From Pseudomonas triticifolii (GTDB taxonomy: Bacteria; Pseudomonadota; Gammaproteobacteria; Pseudomonadales; Pseudomonadaceae), in NCBI RefSeq assembly GCF_014358015.1, contig NZ_JACONV010000011.1:1-64000 (forward strand): a DNA stretch of 64,000 nucleotides, in the 5' to 3' direction. The translations under genes were made by a program, and so were the position numbers. The notes below the pieces were generated by a model. It was not told the origin of the DNA. It searched no databases and saw nothing but the letters and a program-made list of their open reading frames with translations. Of the stretch, positions 37,611 to 46,802 are shown piece by piece (the stretch's first letter is position 1; each line of letters starts with the position of its first letter).

Positions 37611-37665
37611 TCTGTACGAAAAGTCGGCGAGCGAAGATCAGACAGAACAGACCGGGCTCATGGCT
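37609..37665. mobile_element. partial MITE end
   Basis: GCTCTGTACGAAAAGTCGGCGAGCGAAG, then a less well matched GATCAGACAGAACAG, corresponds to the right end (reverse complement) of the complete element at 40318-40488, and follows a TA. No second end is found before the SDR gene, so this copy is truncated; its inner limit is approximate. Confidence 0.65.
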
Positions 37666-37690
37666 AACTTGTTTACGCGAGTGAAACAAG

Positions 37691-38461
37691 TCACCAGACA
37701 ATAGGTTTGTCGTCCCAGTCCCAGAAAGTCCCGCTGTCGGCCGGCCCATGTGCGCCCACCAACCCAAGAATGCGTTCCGCCGAAAAAGCCGGTTCGAATA
37801 GTTGCCCATCAGGCACGTTCGCCTGGAATGGCTGAGACAGTTCCGTGTCCGTCGTGCCTGGGTGTATTGCCAGCACAGTGGAGGCAGGATTCAGGCGTTT
37901 CAATTCGATACTGGCCGTGTGCAGCAACTGGTTGAGCGCCGCTTTGCTGGCTCTGTAGCTGTACCAGCCACCCAATCGGTTATCGCCAATAGAGCCTACC
38001 CTCGCGGAGAGCGCCGCGAAGGTGGAAGGTTGTTTGCGCAACAACGGGAGTAGGTGTTTAAGCAACAGGATCGGAGCAAAGGTATTGGTCGCAAAGCTCG
38101 CTTGCAGGCTCGCCAGCGTCAGTTGTGCCAGGCCCTTTTCTGCTTTTGCGCCGTCCTGATGAAGAATGCCTAGCGTGCTGATGACCAGATTCAGATGACC
38201 GCATCCTTGAAGCGTCTCGCTCACCAGCGCTTCGAGGGATTGCTCATTGCGCGCGTCGCAGTCGACTCTTTTCAGGCGTTGGCCGTATTGTTCTGCAAGC
38301 TTTGCCAGCTCTGTGGAGGTGCTGGCTTTTCGCGCGACGGCCCACACCTGAGCCACGTCATCGCGAGCAAGCAAGGCAGCGCACAGCGCCAAACCGATAC
38401 CTCGGCTGGCTCCACCTATCAGTACATTAGCTTCGCTGTTCAGTTCGGGTATCAAACTCAT
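37691..38461 (-). CDS. short-chain dehydrogenase (C-factor/CsgA-like)
   Basis: A 256-residue NAD(P)-binding Rossmann protein. GGASRGIGLAL near 16-26 binds the nucleotide, and YSYRASKAALN near 160 carries the catalytic Tyr-x3-Lys. LSARVGSIGDNRLGG, before it, supplies the serine. The length and VLAIHPGTTDTELS are typical of the C-factor (CsgA) branch. The frame opens at 38572, but ATG 38461 with GGTG upstream fits the family start. Substrate unknown. Confidence 0.85.
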   Translation of the reverse strand: MSLIPELNSEANVLIGGASRGIGLALCAALLARDDVAQVWAVARKASTSTELAKLAEQYGQRLKRVDCDARNEQSLEALVSETLQGCGHLNLVISTLGILHQDGAKAEKGLAQLTLASLQASFATNTFAPILLLKHLLPLLRKQPSTFAALSARVGSIGDNRLGGWYSYRASKAALNQLLHTASIELKRLNPASTVLAIHPGTTDTELSQPFQANVPDGQLFEPAFSAERILGLVGAHGPADSGTFWDWDDKPIVW

Positions 38462-38607
38462 AAGGCACCTTGAGGAGCATGGCTGAAGTATTTTTATGAT
38501 TCGGAACAACGCATGACGTTCAGGTGGGCGGTTGCTGCCAACGGACCTCGACGAAAACCACCTTATGCGCAATGGTCACCCTGGCTCTGAGCGATAGCGT
38601 AGTCAAC

Positions 38608-38919
38608 TCAAACGCTGCCCTCACGTTCGATAACCAGAATCCGTGCTTCTCCGCGAGGATGCGCAACATGCTCACATCCAACGCCTGCGAAAAACACGTC
38701 ACCCACCTCCAGGGTCACGACGCGCTCGACCCCTGACTCGCGATAATGCATATCTACGCTGCCATCGAGGACGGCAAACACTTCCTCACCGTCGTTGACA
38801 TGCCACTTGTAGGGCTGATCGGTCCAGTGGAGGCGCACGGTGGTTCCATCCATGTTAGCTATATCGTCAGCCCCCCAAGCACGAGTGGCGGTGAAGTCTT
38901 TGCTACGGATAACTCTCAT
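38608..38919 (-). CDS. small cupin-domain protein
   Basis: A 103-residue single-domain cupin. WHVNDGEEVFAVLDGSVDMHY is the first cupin motif region and GDVFFAGVGCEHVAHP the second, each with possible metal-binding histidine or glutamate. Such small cupins are of unknown function. A fragment of a close relative lies at 42818-42895. Confidence 0.8.
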   Translation of the reverse strand: MRVIRSKDFTATRAWGADDIANMDGTTVRLHWTDQPYKWHVNDGEEVFAVLDGSVDMHYRESGVERVVTLEVGDVFFAGVGCEHVAHPRGEARILVIEREGSV

Positions 38920-39294
38920 TGATCACGGTTCTCGGACAGGTCGTAATGTCTGCCAATCTATCAGAACCTGTGCCCTTCCCACTGCGGGACGAAAAGAAGA
39001 CCTGGGCTGAAAGGCCATTGCTGGCCGGAAGCGAACTATCGCCAACAGCAGGTTTCAAGTTCACCCGATCATAAGATCGGCGGTTCAAAACATGGAACGC
39101 TCGCCAGGATGCCTTTGCTTGATTGGCTGATAGGGACTTAGTAATGGTTTCAGAACTGTGGCGTCTGAGTCGCGGAGACGTTCGTTTTACCCTGCGCACC
39201 AGTCATCGGCGCAGGCATTCCGGTAGCACTGGGCGATTGACTCTCCTGTTAGGGGCAGGCTTTACCCTGAGGGCTTCATGTTCAGGAAGAAGTG
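38920..39294. other. non-coding stretch, nothing recognised
   Basis: Divergent leader between the cupin and the flavodoxin-fold oxidoreductase genes, 375 bases. No convincing frame, terminator or repeat was seen. Confidence 0.4.
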
Positions 39295-39873
39295 ATGATG
39301 AGCCAGCGCATTCTTGTGATATTGGGGCATCCTTCAGGCGAGAGTTTCTGCGGGGCGCTGACCGGCTGTTATGTCGAGGCAGCCAGAAGTGCCGGCCATG
39401 ATGTACGGGTTTTACGACTTGATTCCTTAAACTTCGACCCATTGCTGCGCGCAGGTTACAGGATGCCTCAGCCACTGGAACCCGACCTGATCAAGGCCCA
39501 GGCAGACATCACCTGGGCCGAACACCTGGTATTTATCTACCCCATTTGGTGGGGCGGTATTCCGGCCTTGATGAAAGGTTTTTTCGACCGGGTCTTCCTG
39601 CCCGGTTACGCTTTTCAGTACCGGCCAGGTAAAGCCTTCCCTGAGCAACTGCTGAAAGGCCGAACGGCGCATCTGCTGGTAACGATGGACACGCCACCCT
39701 GGTACTACCGGTGGGTCTATCGTATGCCTGGCGTTCATCAGGTGCGCAAAAACACGTTGCACTTCTGCGGTATCAAACCGCTGAACACGCTGATGTTCGG
39801 GCCATTACTGGGCTCCAGTTCACGGCAGCGGGACGCCTGGCTCAAGCAGGTTGAAGGCATCGCCAGCCGCTGA
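39295..39873 (+). CDS. NAD(P)H-dependent flavodoxin-fold oxidoreductase
   Basis: A 192-residue protein of the NQO1/KefF-like family: ILVILGHPSGESF is the flavin phosphate loop and FIYPIWWGGIPALMKGFFDRVF the flavin/substrate segment. It would reduce quinones or similar electrophiles with NAD(P)H. ATGs at 39295 and 39298 follow AGGA closely. A MerR regulator starts 70 bases downstream in the same direction, which suggests a small stress-response pair. Confidence 0.87.
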   Translation: MMSQRILVILGHPSGESFCGALTGCYVEAARSAGHDVRVLRLDSLNFDPLLRAGYRMPQPLEPDLIKAQADITWAEHLVFIYPIWWGGIPALMKGFFDRVFLPGYAFQYRPGKAFPEQLLKGRTAHLLVTMDTPPWYYRWVYRMPGVHQVRKNTLHFCGIKPLNTLMFGPLLGSSSRQRDAWLKQVEGIASR

Positions 39874-39943
39874 CCAAGGCCCGAGTTTCCCGATCCGGTA
39901 GCGCTATGCAAAGATGCGCAATACCCATGTAAAAAGGACGTTC

Positions 39944-40318
39944 ATGTACATCGGCAAAGCCGCCCAGCTGTCGGGCACTACGGTCAAGACCATCCGTCAT
40001 TACGAAAAGATCGGGCTGTTGCGGCCACCCGAACGCCAAGGGACATATCGCATTTACAACCAGCAAAGCGTTGAACTGTTGACGTTCATCAAGTGCGCGC
40101 AGCAGCTAGGTTTCAAACTTAAGGAAATGCAGACGATTCTCCAGGGCCATCGGGGATTTGGCTTGCCGTGGGAGTCAGCGGGAAAGGCCATTGCCGATAA
40201 GAAGCTGGAAGTGATGGGGCAGATCAATGGTTTGCAGCAGATATACGCCGGACTTGAGGCATTTGAAGCGAGCCTTGAAGGTGCCAGGTATGAGTGCGGG
40301 GGCGAGCATCTATCCTAG
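39944..40318 (+). CDS. MerR-family transcriptional regulator
   Basis: A 124-residue regulator: an N-terminal winged HTH (YIGKAAQLSGTTVKTIRHYE) and a helical dimerisation part, with a single cysteine near the end, so it is not a typical metal-binding member. AAGGAC precedes ATG 39944; an earlier in-frame ATG at 39914 has no ribosome site. The last base of its TAG stop is supplied by an inserted MITE; the original stop was probably TAA. Likely controls the oxidoreductase gene upstream. Confidence 0.87.
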   Translation: MYIGKAAQLSGTTVKTIRHYEKIGLLRPPERQGTYRIYNQQSVELLTFIKCAQQLGFKLKEMQTILQGHRGFGLPWESAGKAIADKKLEVMGQINGLQQIYAGLEAFEASLEGARYECGGEHLS

Positions 40319-40488
40319 GCTCTGTACGAAAAGTGGCTGCGCTCGGTGATGCTGCGTTAAAAACAGGCTCGTGCGCGAGTCCGATCGGAATGCTCATTTA
40401 CAACACGTAGAGTCGGACGCGACCCCGGCCGTTCCTCGCCTGTTTTTGCCTTGCCTGACCTTCGCTCGCCGACTTTTCGTACAAAACC
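40318..40488. mobile_element. 171-bp MITE-like element
   Basis: Terminal inverted repeats GGCTCTGTACGAAAAGT and GGTTTTGTACGAAAAGT, an inner inverted repeat AAAAACAGGC/GCCTGTTTTT, and a TA duplication on each side (40316-40317 and 40489-40490). No transposase frame. A partial copy lies at 37609. TA targets are used by Tc1/mariner-like (IS630) and some IS5-group elements; the parent cannot be named. Confidence 0.8.
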
Positions 40489-40784
40489 TAACCGCAACGA
40501 CTGCACCTTTAGACGGGGGAAACGTCTACGAAATGCTGGGCAATTCACAACCTGGCGATGGGCAGCCCCGTTGCTCTCGGTCGACAGGTGACACATTTAT
40601 TGAATGGGACAGTCATGCTTGCTGCGCGGGCGGGAGGTGACTTCACTGAACGCTTGCGATGGGATACCCTCCGGATATGACCCAGGCTGGGGTCTCATAA
40701 GCAACCGAGTTTTTCCAATCGATCTTAAGGCTCAAGTGCACCGAACAGCCGGGCTAGCGACACCAGAAAACCAGAGAGGCGCAC

Positions 40785-41690
40785 TTGGACTACCTAGCCG
40801 CACTGACCGCTTTCGTAGAGTCTGCCAATGGCAACAGCTTCTCCAAAGCAGCAGGGCGTTTGGGGATCAAAGCTTCTACGGTTTCGCGTTACATCAAAGA
40901 TCTAGAGCACGATCTCGGCATTGCACTTTTCAATCGATCAACACGAAAACTCGCATTGACGGAGGGTGGGCAAACGTTCTTGTACCACGCCCAAAAAGTC
41001 CTCTTTGAATTGTCAGAAGCCAGGGCGGCAACATCCGCCCTCAATCAAAATCCCCGAGGGAGATTGAAGGTTAGTCTTCCTCCTGCTTTTGCACGTCATC
41101 ATATACTTCCTCTCGTAGGCGAGTTTATCGAGCGTTACCCAGACATCACACTGGACCTCAGTCTTGATGAGTCACAAGTCGATCTGATCGCTAATGGAAT
41201 CGACCTTGCGATTCGAATTGGCAGGTTGGCCAACTCCAATCTCAAGGCGAGAAAGCTGGCTGAGGTAAAGACTTTCCTATGTGTGAGTCCAGGGTTTGCC
41301 ACTCGTTATCCTCAACCGGATCGCCCTGATCAACTTCCCGTCGACATGATGATCATCGGGCGTGAGTGCCCCGAGGTGTTGATATGGGCCAACGACAACG
41401 AGCAGGTTTCGTTGCCCGTTGATCCTGTACTTTGGATAAATGACCTTGACGCTCAGCTAATGGCGGTGAGTAGCGGGTTGGGAATGGCATTGCTGCCAGA
41501 TTGGCTCGCTAGCGCCAGTTTGCGCGATGGTCGACTGGTGCGTTGGCTGCCTGATTGGGAGGTCAAGGGCTCACAGGAATCTGGCGCCATCTGGTTTGTA
41601 TATCCCCCGAAGCGAATCGTTTCTTCGAAGGTGCGATGCTTCATCGATTTCATTGCTGAGCGCGTGGTTGACCGGCCTGTGTGGCAGTGA
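40785..41690 (+). CDS. LysR-family transcriptional regulator
   Basis: A 301-residue regulator. The HTH is in residues 1-60 (FVESANGNSFSKAAGRLGIK); the effector domain runs from about 90. The start is a TTG at 40785 with GAGAGG five bases upstream; no ATG is better placed. It runs toward the bicupin gene and ends 37 bases from it. Upstream, between the MITE and the start, about 290 bases hold no other gene. Confidence 0.88.
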   Translation: MDYLAALTAFVESANGNSFSKAAGRLGIKASTVSRYIKDLEHDLGIALFNRSTRKLALTEGGQTFLYHAQKVLFELSEARAATSALNQNPRGRLKVSLPPAFARHHILPLVGEFIERYPDITLDLSLDESQVDLIANGIDLAIRIGRLANSNLKARKLAEVKTFLCVSPGFATRYPQPDRPDQLPVDMMIIGRECPEVLIWANDNEQVSLPVDPVLWINDLDAQLMAVSSGLGMALLPDWLASASLRDGRLVRWLPDWEVKGSQESGAIWFVYPPKRIVSSKVRCFIDFIAERVVDRPVWQ

Positions 41691-41727
41691 TGATTCCCGG
41701 TATGAGCCAGTCATACCGGGAGTCCAT

Positions 41728-42669
41728 TTAGCTGAACCGAATATCCAGTGATCGCAGATAGGTCTGTAGACCTGCATCCTGAATTGGTATCAGAAATGCT
41801 TCGCGATCCGACTCGTTGAAGTGGGCATGCCAATAGCCAGGTGGTGTGACGAACGCCAGCCCTGGTGTCCAATCTACGCGTTTTGGATTGCGAATCTGGC
41901 CATTTTCTTCCAGTTCAGTACCGACAAGCGAATAGCACCCGGCTGGGCAGTCAATGATGAAGTCCAGGGCGATGGATTGGTGCCGGTGGGGTTTTTGGAT
42001 CGAGCCGGCTGGCAGGATGCCGTACATCGCCCACAGTACATGGGTCACTGTACGTGTCTGAGGGAAGTGACTGTTACCCAGCAGAATGCTGATGCGGCTG
42101 CGATCCTGCGCACGTGGATCATCAGCGGCTTCACGAAGCTTTGCCGATGCGACATCCGCAGGGTACAGAGTCGGGGTAAAGCGGTCTTCACTTCTGCTCA
42201 CGCCTAAGTAGCGAAGAAGAGGCTCATCATGGACCCAGTAGAATCGTGCGTCCGCCGACGCCTTGAGGAGTGTGCTGTTCATCCCTGGCAGGGCGATAAA
42301 ACAACCTTTCGTCCATTCAAACGCCTCGTCACCGTACGCAAGGCTGCCACTACCATCGATGACATACAGAACCTGTGAGGTCGCGTTGGGCGCTAATGTG
42401 ATGTCGTCGCCAGCGTTCAGTCGAATAAAACTAGCGCAAAGACCTGGGCCGGTTGCTGGGCCTTCACACCCTAGTTTTTCGCTCAAATCGAGAGCAACTG
42501 TTCGAGAGGGGCCCGAATCATAGAGCGAAGCAGGGAAACTCTGGTACGGGATGCGGGTGATCAAGTTTGCGCTGATCGGGTTTGCCGCTTTGCTGTATTC
42601 AAAGTATTCAGCGTCGATCTCGTGTGGAGATACTTCCAGGTTTGAATGCGGTTGAATTGCACTGTTCAT
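41728..42669 (-). CDS. bicupin protein (gentisate dioxygenase-like)
   Basis: A 313-residue protein with two cupin barrels: first about 95-165 (LYVIDGSGSLAYGDEAF), second about 215-300 (KPHRHQSIALDFIID, PPGYWHAHFNESDREAF). The second has the His-x-His and later histidine expected for iron. Ring-cleaving gentisate-type dioxygenases share this plan, but the overall match seems loose, so function is open. ATG 42669 (MNSAIQPHSN) was taken; the frame opens further upstream. Convergent with the LysR gene. Confidence 0.72.
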   Translation of the reverse strand: MNSAIQPHSNLEVSPHEIDAEYFEYSKAANPISANLITRIPYQSFPASLYDSGPSRTVALDLSEKLGCEGPATGPGLCASFIRLNAGDDITLAPNATSQVLYVIDGSGSLAYGDEAFEWTKGCFIALPGMNSTLLKASADARFYWVHDEPLLRYLGVSRSEDRFTPTLYPADVASAKLREAADDPRAQDRSRISILLGNSHFPQTRTVTHVLWAMYGILPAGSIQKPHRHQSIALDFIIDCPAGCYSLVGTELEENGQIRNPKRVDWTPGLAFVTPPGYWHAHFNESDREAFLIPIQDAGLQTYLRSLDIRFS

Positions 42670-42817
42670 AATGAAGTCTCGTTTTGGGGGTCTCATCATC
42701 AGCACACTGCAAGAGCCAGCACGCCACGGTGGACTCAATATACGAGTCTGGTTCGGCGCCATGAAGAACCACACCAGCACATCACTTGTGTGTAAAGGGG
42801 TGTTGATCCCCTCCCGA

Positions 42818-42895
42818 TTCATCTACCGTCCCGTCGAGGACTGCGAACACTTCCTCATCCTCGCCGACATGCCACTTATATGGCTGGTCGGTCCA
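42818..42895 (-). pseudogene. cupin gene fragment
   Basis: Twenty-six codons read WTDQPYKWHVGEDEEVFAVL then DGTVDE, nearly the same as WTDQPYKWHVNDGEEVFAVL in the small cupin gene at 38608-38919. The rest of that gene is missing. The surrounding 385 bases (42670-43054) hold nothing else recognised. Confidence 0.8.
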
Positions 42896-43054
42896 GCACT
42901 CACGGCTGCAGTGCGCCATTACCCTTTCATGCAAACGGCAGTGGTACACGAAACCATCCGCAATTAGTGCTTTAAAAAATTTATTCAATTAAGTATTTTG
43001 CAAGAGCACCGGGGCGGCAAGCGCCCCTCTTTTTATTAGTGACAAGGATCTCCT

Positions 43055-43666
43055 GTGAGCGGACTGCGTGAACGTCAGAAGGCCGAACGCCGGCAAGCCA
43101 TCAGCAAGGCCGCGATCGAGCTGTTTGAGCGCCAGGGTTTCCAGAACACCACCATCGAACAGATCGCCAGCCAGGCCGGGGTGTCGCCGCCGACGGTGTT
43201 CAAGTACTTCGGCAACAAGCAGGAAATCATCCTGGAAATCCTGCACGGTGCCGATCAACGTGCAATCACAGACACCCGCAGCCTGATCCACGAAATAGAC
43301 GACCCGGTCGAAGCGCTTTGCCACCTGGAACGCTTGCTCACGGGCTATGCACTGGAAGTGATGCACCCCAGCCTGTGGCGTGAACTGCTGCCGCTGATCC
43401 TGTTCGGCGGCAGCAACGAACTGCCCGAGGGCTATCGGGCCATGAACGATGCGCTCAGGGCCGAAATCAGCGAGTTGCTACGGGAATTGCAACGGGCAGG
43501 CAAACTGCGTCCACAACTCGACGTGGAATTGGCCGCGTTCCTGTTGAACGACTACTCGCACCTGCAACTCTTCCGGCTGGTGAACCAGGAACCCCCGGAT
43601 ATCAACGCACACTCTACCCAGGTCAGGCGTATCACCGAGCTGCTGTTCTACGGTATGCAGGCCTGA
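43055..43666 (+). CDS. TetR-family transcriptional regulator
   Basis: A 203-residue regulator with the TetR HTH at about 10-55 (IEQIASQAGVSPPTVFKYFG) and a helical ligand domain. The start is a GTG at 43055 with AAGGAT in front. It converges on the DUF3237-to-hydrolase gene set, ending 19 bases from the DUF3237 stop, and may regulate that set or act elsewhere. Confidence 0.9.
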   Translation: MSGLRERQKAERRQAISKAAIELFERQGFQNTTIEQIASQAGVSPPTVFKYFGNKQEIILEILHGADQRAITDTRSLIHEIDDPVEALCHLERLLTGYALEVMHPSLWRELLPLILFGGSNELPEGYRAMNDALRAEISELLRELQRAGKLRPQLDVELAAFLLNDYSHLQLFRLVNQEPPDINAHSTQVRRITELLFYGMQA

Positions 43667-43685
43667 CCGTTTCCTGGGTTGAGCC

Positions 43686-44165
43686 TCAGTCAAAGCGATA
43701 GCAACGAATCACCACCTGGTCGGCGCTCGGGTAATGTACCAGGCCGATAAAACTTGAACGGCTGAGCCAGTCCAGCCGCCCCTTGGGCACCTGGAACACC
43801 GGCGTGCACGTGCAGCGGTACTCCGCCTCAGGAATCGGCCATTGACCGTCGCGCTCCAGCTGCCGCCCGTACTCAGTCATGGTCAAAACGCCCCGGTTAC
43901 GGATGTTGATCACCTCACCTTCGTCGGTCCTCAAGCTGTAGCGGGCATCCAGTTGACCGACGCCATCCGGGCGCAAAACAAAGCAATCCTCTCCGCCCGC
44001 CAGCACCTGGCCGCTAACGCCGACCCCCTCGAAATCCCCGCCCACAATCGGGTAGTTGCAGCGCAGGCCGTCAACGCTGGCGCCCAGCATTACCCCCGCC
44101 TCTATCGTTACGCGAAGGGTCAGCACTCGCTGCAAGTTGGGGATAATGTCCATCAATTCAGTCAT
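43686..44165 (-). CDS. DUF3237 family protein
   Basis: A 159-residue soluble protein of the DUF3237 family (GVMLGASVDGLRCNYPIVGG, then DARYSLRTDEGEVINIRNRG). The family is a beta-barrel-like fold of unknown function found with catabolic genes. Last of four co-oriented genes; starts 42 bases after the binding-protein stop. Confidence 0.82.
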   Translation of the reverse strand: MTELMDIIPNLQRVLTLRVTIEAGVMLGASVDGLRCNYPIVGGDFEGVGVSGQVLAGGEDCFVLRPDGVGQLDARYSLRTDEGEVINIRNRGVLTMTEYGRQLERDGQWPIPEAEYRCTCTPVFQVPKGRLDWLSRSSFIGLVHYPSADQVVIRCYRFD

Positions 44166-44207
44166 GGCAAGCTCCAGGCCCGGCGCGCACGCACCGGGCC
44201 ATACTGA

Positions 44208-45311
44208 TCAGCGGTTGCTCTTGATGGCGGTCCAGGTGCGAGTACGGATGCGCTCTGCGGCGGCCGGAATAGGCTCCAGGGCGAACAGGGTCTTGCGCGC
44301 TTCCTCTGGCACATACATGTTGGGGTTGTTGCGGATGCTCGCGTCCACCAGCGCTGTGGCGTCCTTGTTCGGGTTGGGATAGCCGATTTTGTTGCTGATG
44401 CGTGCAATCACGTCAGGGCGCAGGATGTAATTGATGAACGCATGGGCCTCCGCAAGATCGGGTGCATTGGCCGGGATCGCCATTACGTCAGACCACATGG
44501 GCGCGCCTTCCCTGGGCAGTGCCATCTCGACCTTGACGCCCTTGCCCGCAGCATCCGCCAATCGCTTGGCCAGCGCCACACCACCGGACCAGCCCACGCC
44601 CACGCAGATGTCTCCGTTGGCCAGGTCCATGCCGTAGCGCGACGAGTTGAAGTAAGTGATGTGAGGGCGAATCTTCATCATCACGGCCTGGGCTTGCGCA
44701 TAGTCCTCGCGCTTCTGGCTATTGGGGTCGAGCCCCTTGTAGTGCAGGGCAATGGGCAGAATCTCGCTGCCTGCGTCAATAAAACCCACGCCGCAACTGG
44801 CGAGCCTGGCGAGGTTTTCTTCGTTGAAGATGATCTCCCAGCTGTTCATCTGCACGTCGGGGCCGAGCACCTGGCGAACCTTGTCGACGTTGTAGCCGAT
44901 AAGCGTGGTGCCCCACAGGTAAGGCGCGGCGTAACGGTTACCGGTGTCGCCCACGGTTTCCAGGGATTGCATGAATTGCGGGTCCAGGTGCTGCCAGTTC
45001 GGCAACTGCTTGCGGTCCAGCGGCTGCACGGCACCGGCCGTGATCAAACGCCCCAGGCTGGCGGAGCCGGGGAACACCACGTCATACCCGGAGTTGCCCG
45101 TCAGCAACTTGGACTCCATGGTTTCAGGACTGTCGAACACGTCATAAATCGGGCGAATGCCGGTTTCTTCCTGGAAACTCTTGAGCACCTCGGGTGGCAG
45201 GTATTCGATCCAGTTGTAGATCCGTACGGTTCGTTCTTCAGCCAGGCAAAAACCACTGATGAACAAAGAGGCAAACATACCCAGCAAGGTATTACGCAAA
45301 AATCTGTTCAT
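44208..45311 (-). CDS. PotF/SpuD-type periplasmic binding protein
   Basis: A 367-residue exported solute-binding protein: signal peptide to about 24 (ISGFCLAEE), then VRIYNWIEYLPPEVLKSF, the standard opening of putrescine/spermidine receptors. YDVVFPGSASLGRLITAGAV and YLWGTTLIGYN follow as in PotF, SpuD and SpuE. No ABC permease or ATPase gene is adjacent, so it must use a transporter encoded elsewhere or act as a sensor. ATG 45311 was chosen for the signal peptide. Confidence 0.87.
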   Translation of the reverse strand: MNRFLRNTLLGMFASLFISGFCLAEERTVRIYNWIEYLPPEVLKSFQEETGIRPIYDVFDSPETMESKLLTGNSGYDVVFPGSASLGRLITAGAVQPLDRKQLPNWQHLDPQFMQSLETVGDTGNRYAAPYLWGTTLIGYNVDKVRQVLGPDVQMNSWEIIFNEENLARLASCGVGFIDAGSEILPIALHYKGLDPNSQKREDYAQAQAVMMKIRPHITYFNSSRYGMDLANGDICVGVGWSGGVALAKRLADAAGKGVKVEMALPREGAPMWSDVMAIPANAPDLAEAHAFINYILRPDVIARISNKIGYPNPNKDATALVDASIRNNPNMYVPEEARKTLFALEPIPAAAERIRTRTWTAIKSNR

Positions 45312-45351
45312 GATCAAAACACTCCAGCGCGGCCGCGATGGCTCGCAGCAC

Positions 45352-46689
45352 TTAATAGCGGTAGGTGAAATACAGTTCCAGTGCACTGAACATCTGGTCA
45401 TCGCCGAACACCTGTTTGGCGGCGGCCAGTGGTTTTACCCAGTTATAGGACAGCGACGTGTAGAGCGACGGCGTGGGGGTCCAGTCGAGGAACACCACAC
45501 TTTCGTCAGCAAAGCGCCGATCGCTGACGGGGGTGCCCATGTAGTTCTTCTCGTCCAGCCAGAACTGGTAGTGAATCGCGCCGAGGGTCAGGGTTTCGTT
45601 GAGGTGGGTCTTGAGGGAGAACTGCTGGACGTTTTCGTTACTGTTGAACAGCAGGTAATTGCCGACCACGTCCCCGACCAGCCACGTACTCCAGTCGACG
45701 AAGCCTTTGCTCAGTGGATCCCAGGCTTTTTGTCGGGTGTCGGAGAGGTTGTCGTCGCCGGAAAAACTGGCGTAGCGGTAGCCAAGGACCGGCGTCAGCG
45801 GCAAGGTACTGAAGGCATAGTCGGCCTGGGCATACCAGGCGTTGGCATCGTAGTCGCCCCCCTCGCCGCTGCCGCGCTCCAGCGCGTACTCGGCATTCAG
45901 GGTCAGCGCCTCTACGCCGGGCACCTTGGCGTTGAGCGCCCGCACGTTGTACACCTGCATGCCGTCCCGACGGCGCGGAAGCGTACTGCCTCTGGGGCCA
46001 AGGGCATTGATCTTCATGGCCATCGCCCCCAGCGTTACCTGGTCATCGACGTTGTAATCGAGGTTGACACCGGTCATGCGAAAATCGCCCAGGTCATCAT
46101 CGGTACGCAAGGTGAAAGCCTGAGACTTCAGCGCGCCATGATCCCAGGCCAGGATCGCCGAATCCTTGAAGGCGGTTCGTGGGCCGAGCCAGTAGGCGCC
46201 ATCCTTGAACTGGTCAAGGTTACCGTCCATGACGATGAACCCCGTACCGATCATGTAGTTCTGGCGGCCGGCGGTGAACGTCCACTCGCCGGCGCGAAAA
46301 CCACCGTAGAACTCTTCGGCTGCGACCTTGCCATCGGAGCTGCGGCTGAGGCCACCCGGATCGCCATCGCCAAACGTGCTCGCCCCCACCAGCGAACCGC
46401 CTGCCAGCAGGCTGAAATCCGGTTGCAACGCATACTCGAGTTTGACCCCGGGTTTTACGTAGACCTCTTGCCAATTGATACGGGTACCGCCGTTTTTACC
46501 GTTGCGCGTATCGACCTGGCCGCTGCCGAAGTTGACGCCACGGCTAAACAGCGTCGCCCCTCCTGCCGTGAGATTGACTTCACCCTTGAGGTTGCCGTCC
46601 TCAAAGGTATAACCCGCCAGCGCGACGTGGGTGGTCAAGGGTAAGCCGAGCGCTAACAGCGCCTGGGGAAAACGCTTGGTGAAAACCAT
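45352..46689 (-). CDS. outer-membrane porin-like beta-barrel protein
   Basis: A 445-residue exported protein with a signal peptide (LPLTTHVALAGYTF, about 26). The mature part alternates polar and hydrophobic residues and ends in phenylalanine-rich strands (SALELYFTYRY), as for outer-membrane barrels. NWQEVYVKPGVKLEY and GRQNYMIGTGFIVMDG resemble alginate-export/DUF1302-like porins. AGGAG precedes ATG 46689. It lies between the binding-protein and hydrolase genes, suggesting uptake of the same compound. Confidence 0.75.
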   Translation of the reverse strand: MVFTKRFPQALLALGLPLTTHVALAGYTFEDGNLKGEVNLTAGGATLFSRGVNFGSGQVDTRNGKNGGTRINWQEVYVKPGVKLEYALQPDFSLLAGGSLVGASTFGDGDPGGLSRSSDGKVAAEEFYGGFRAGEWTFTAGRQNYMIGTGFIVMDGNLDQFKDGAYWLGPRTAFKDSAILAWDHGALKSQAFTLRTDDDLGDFRMTGVNLDYNVDDQVTLGAMAMKINALGPRGSTLPRRRDGMQVYNVRALNAKVPGVEALTLNAEYALERGSGEGGDYDANAWYAQADYAFSTLPLTPVLGYRYASFSGDDNLSDTRQKAWDPLSKGFVDWSTWLVGDVVGNYLLFNSNENVQQFSLKTHLNETLTLGAIHYQFWLDEKNYMGTPVSDRRFADESVVFLDWTPTPSLYTSLSYNWVKPLAAAKQVFGDDQMFSALELYFTYRY

Positions 46690-46802
46690 AAGAAGCTCCT
46701 GTGGAATTATTGTTGTTACAGGGCAGTCAATGGCGACGCAGGGCGTCGCCAACACCTGGGCAAGCCAGGTGAATAGAACGCAAAACTCTTATTTTTTGTG
46801 GA

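Noticed and set aside
42782..42988. 68-residue open frame as a real small gene
   Set aside because: Only 26 codons match the cupin family and the flanking residues are unrelated, so it is a fragment.
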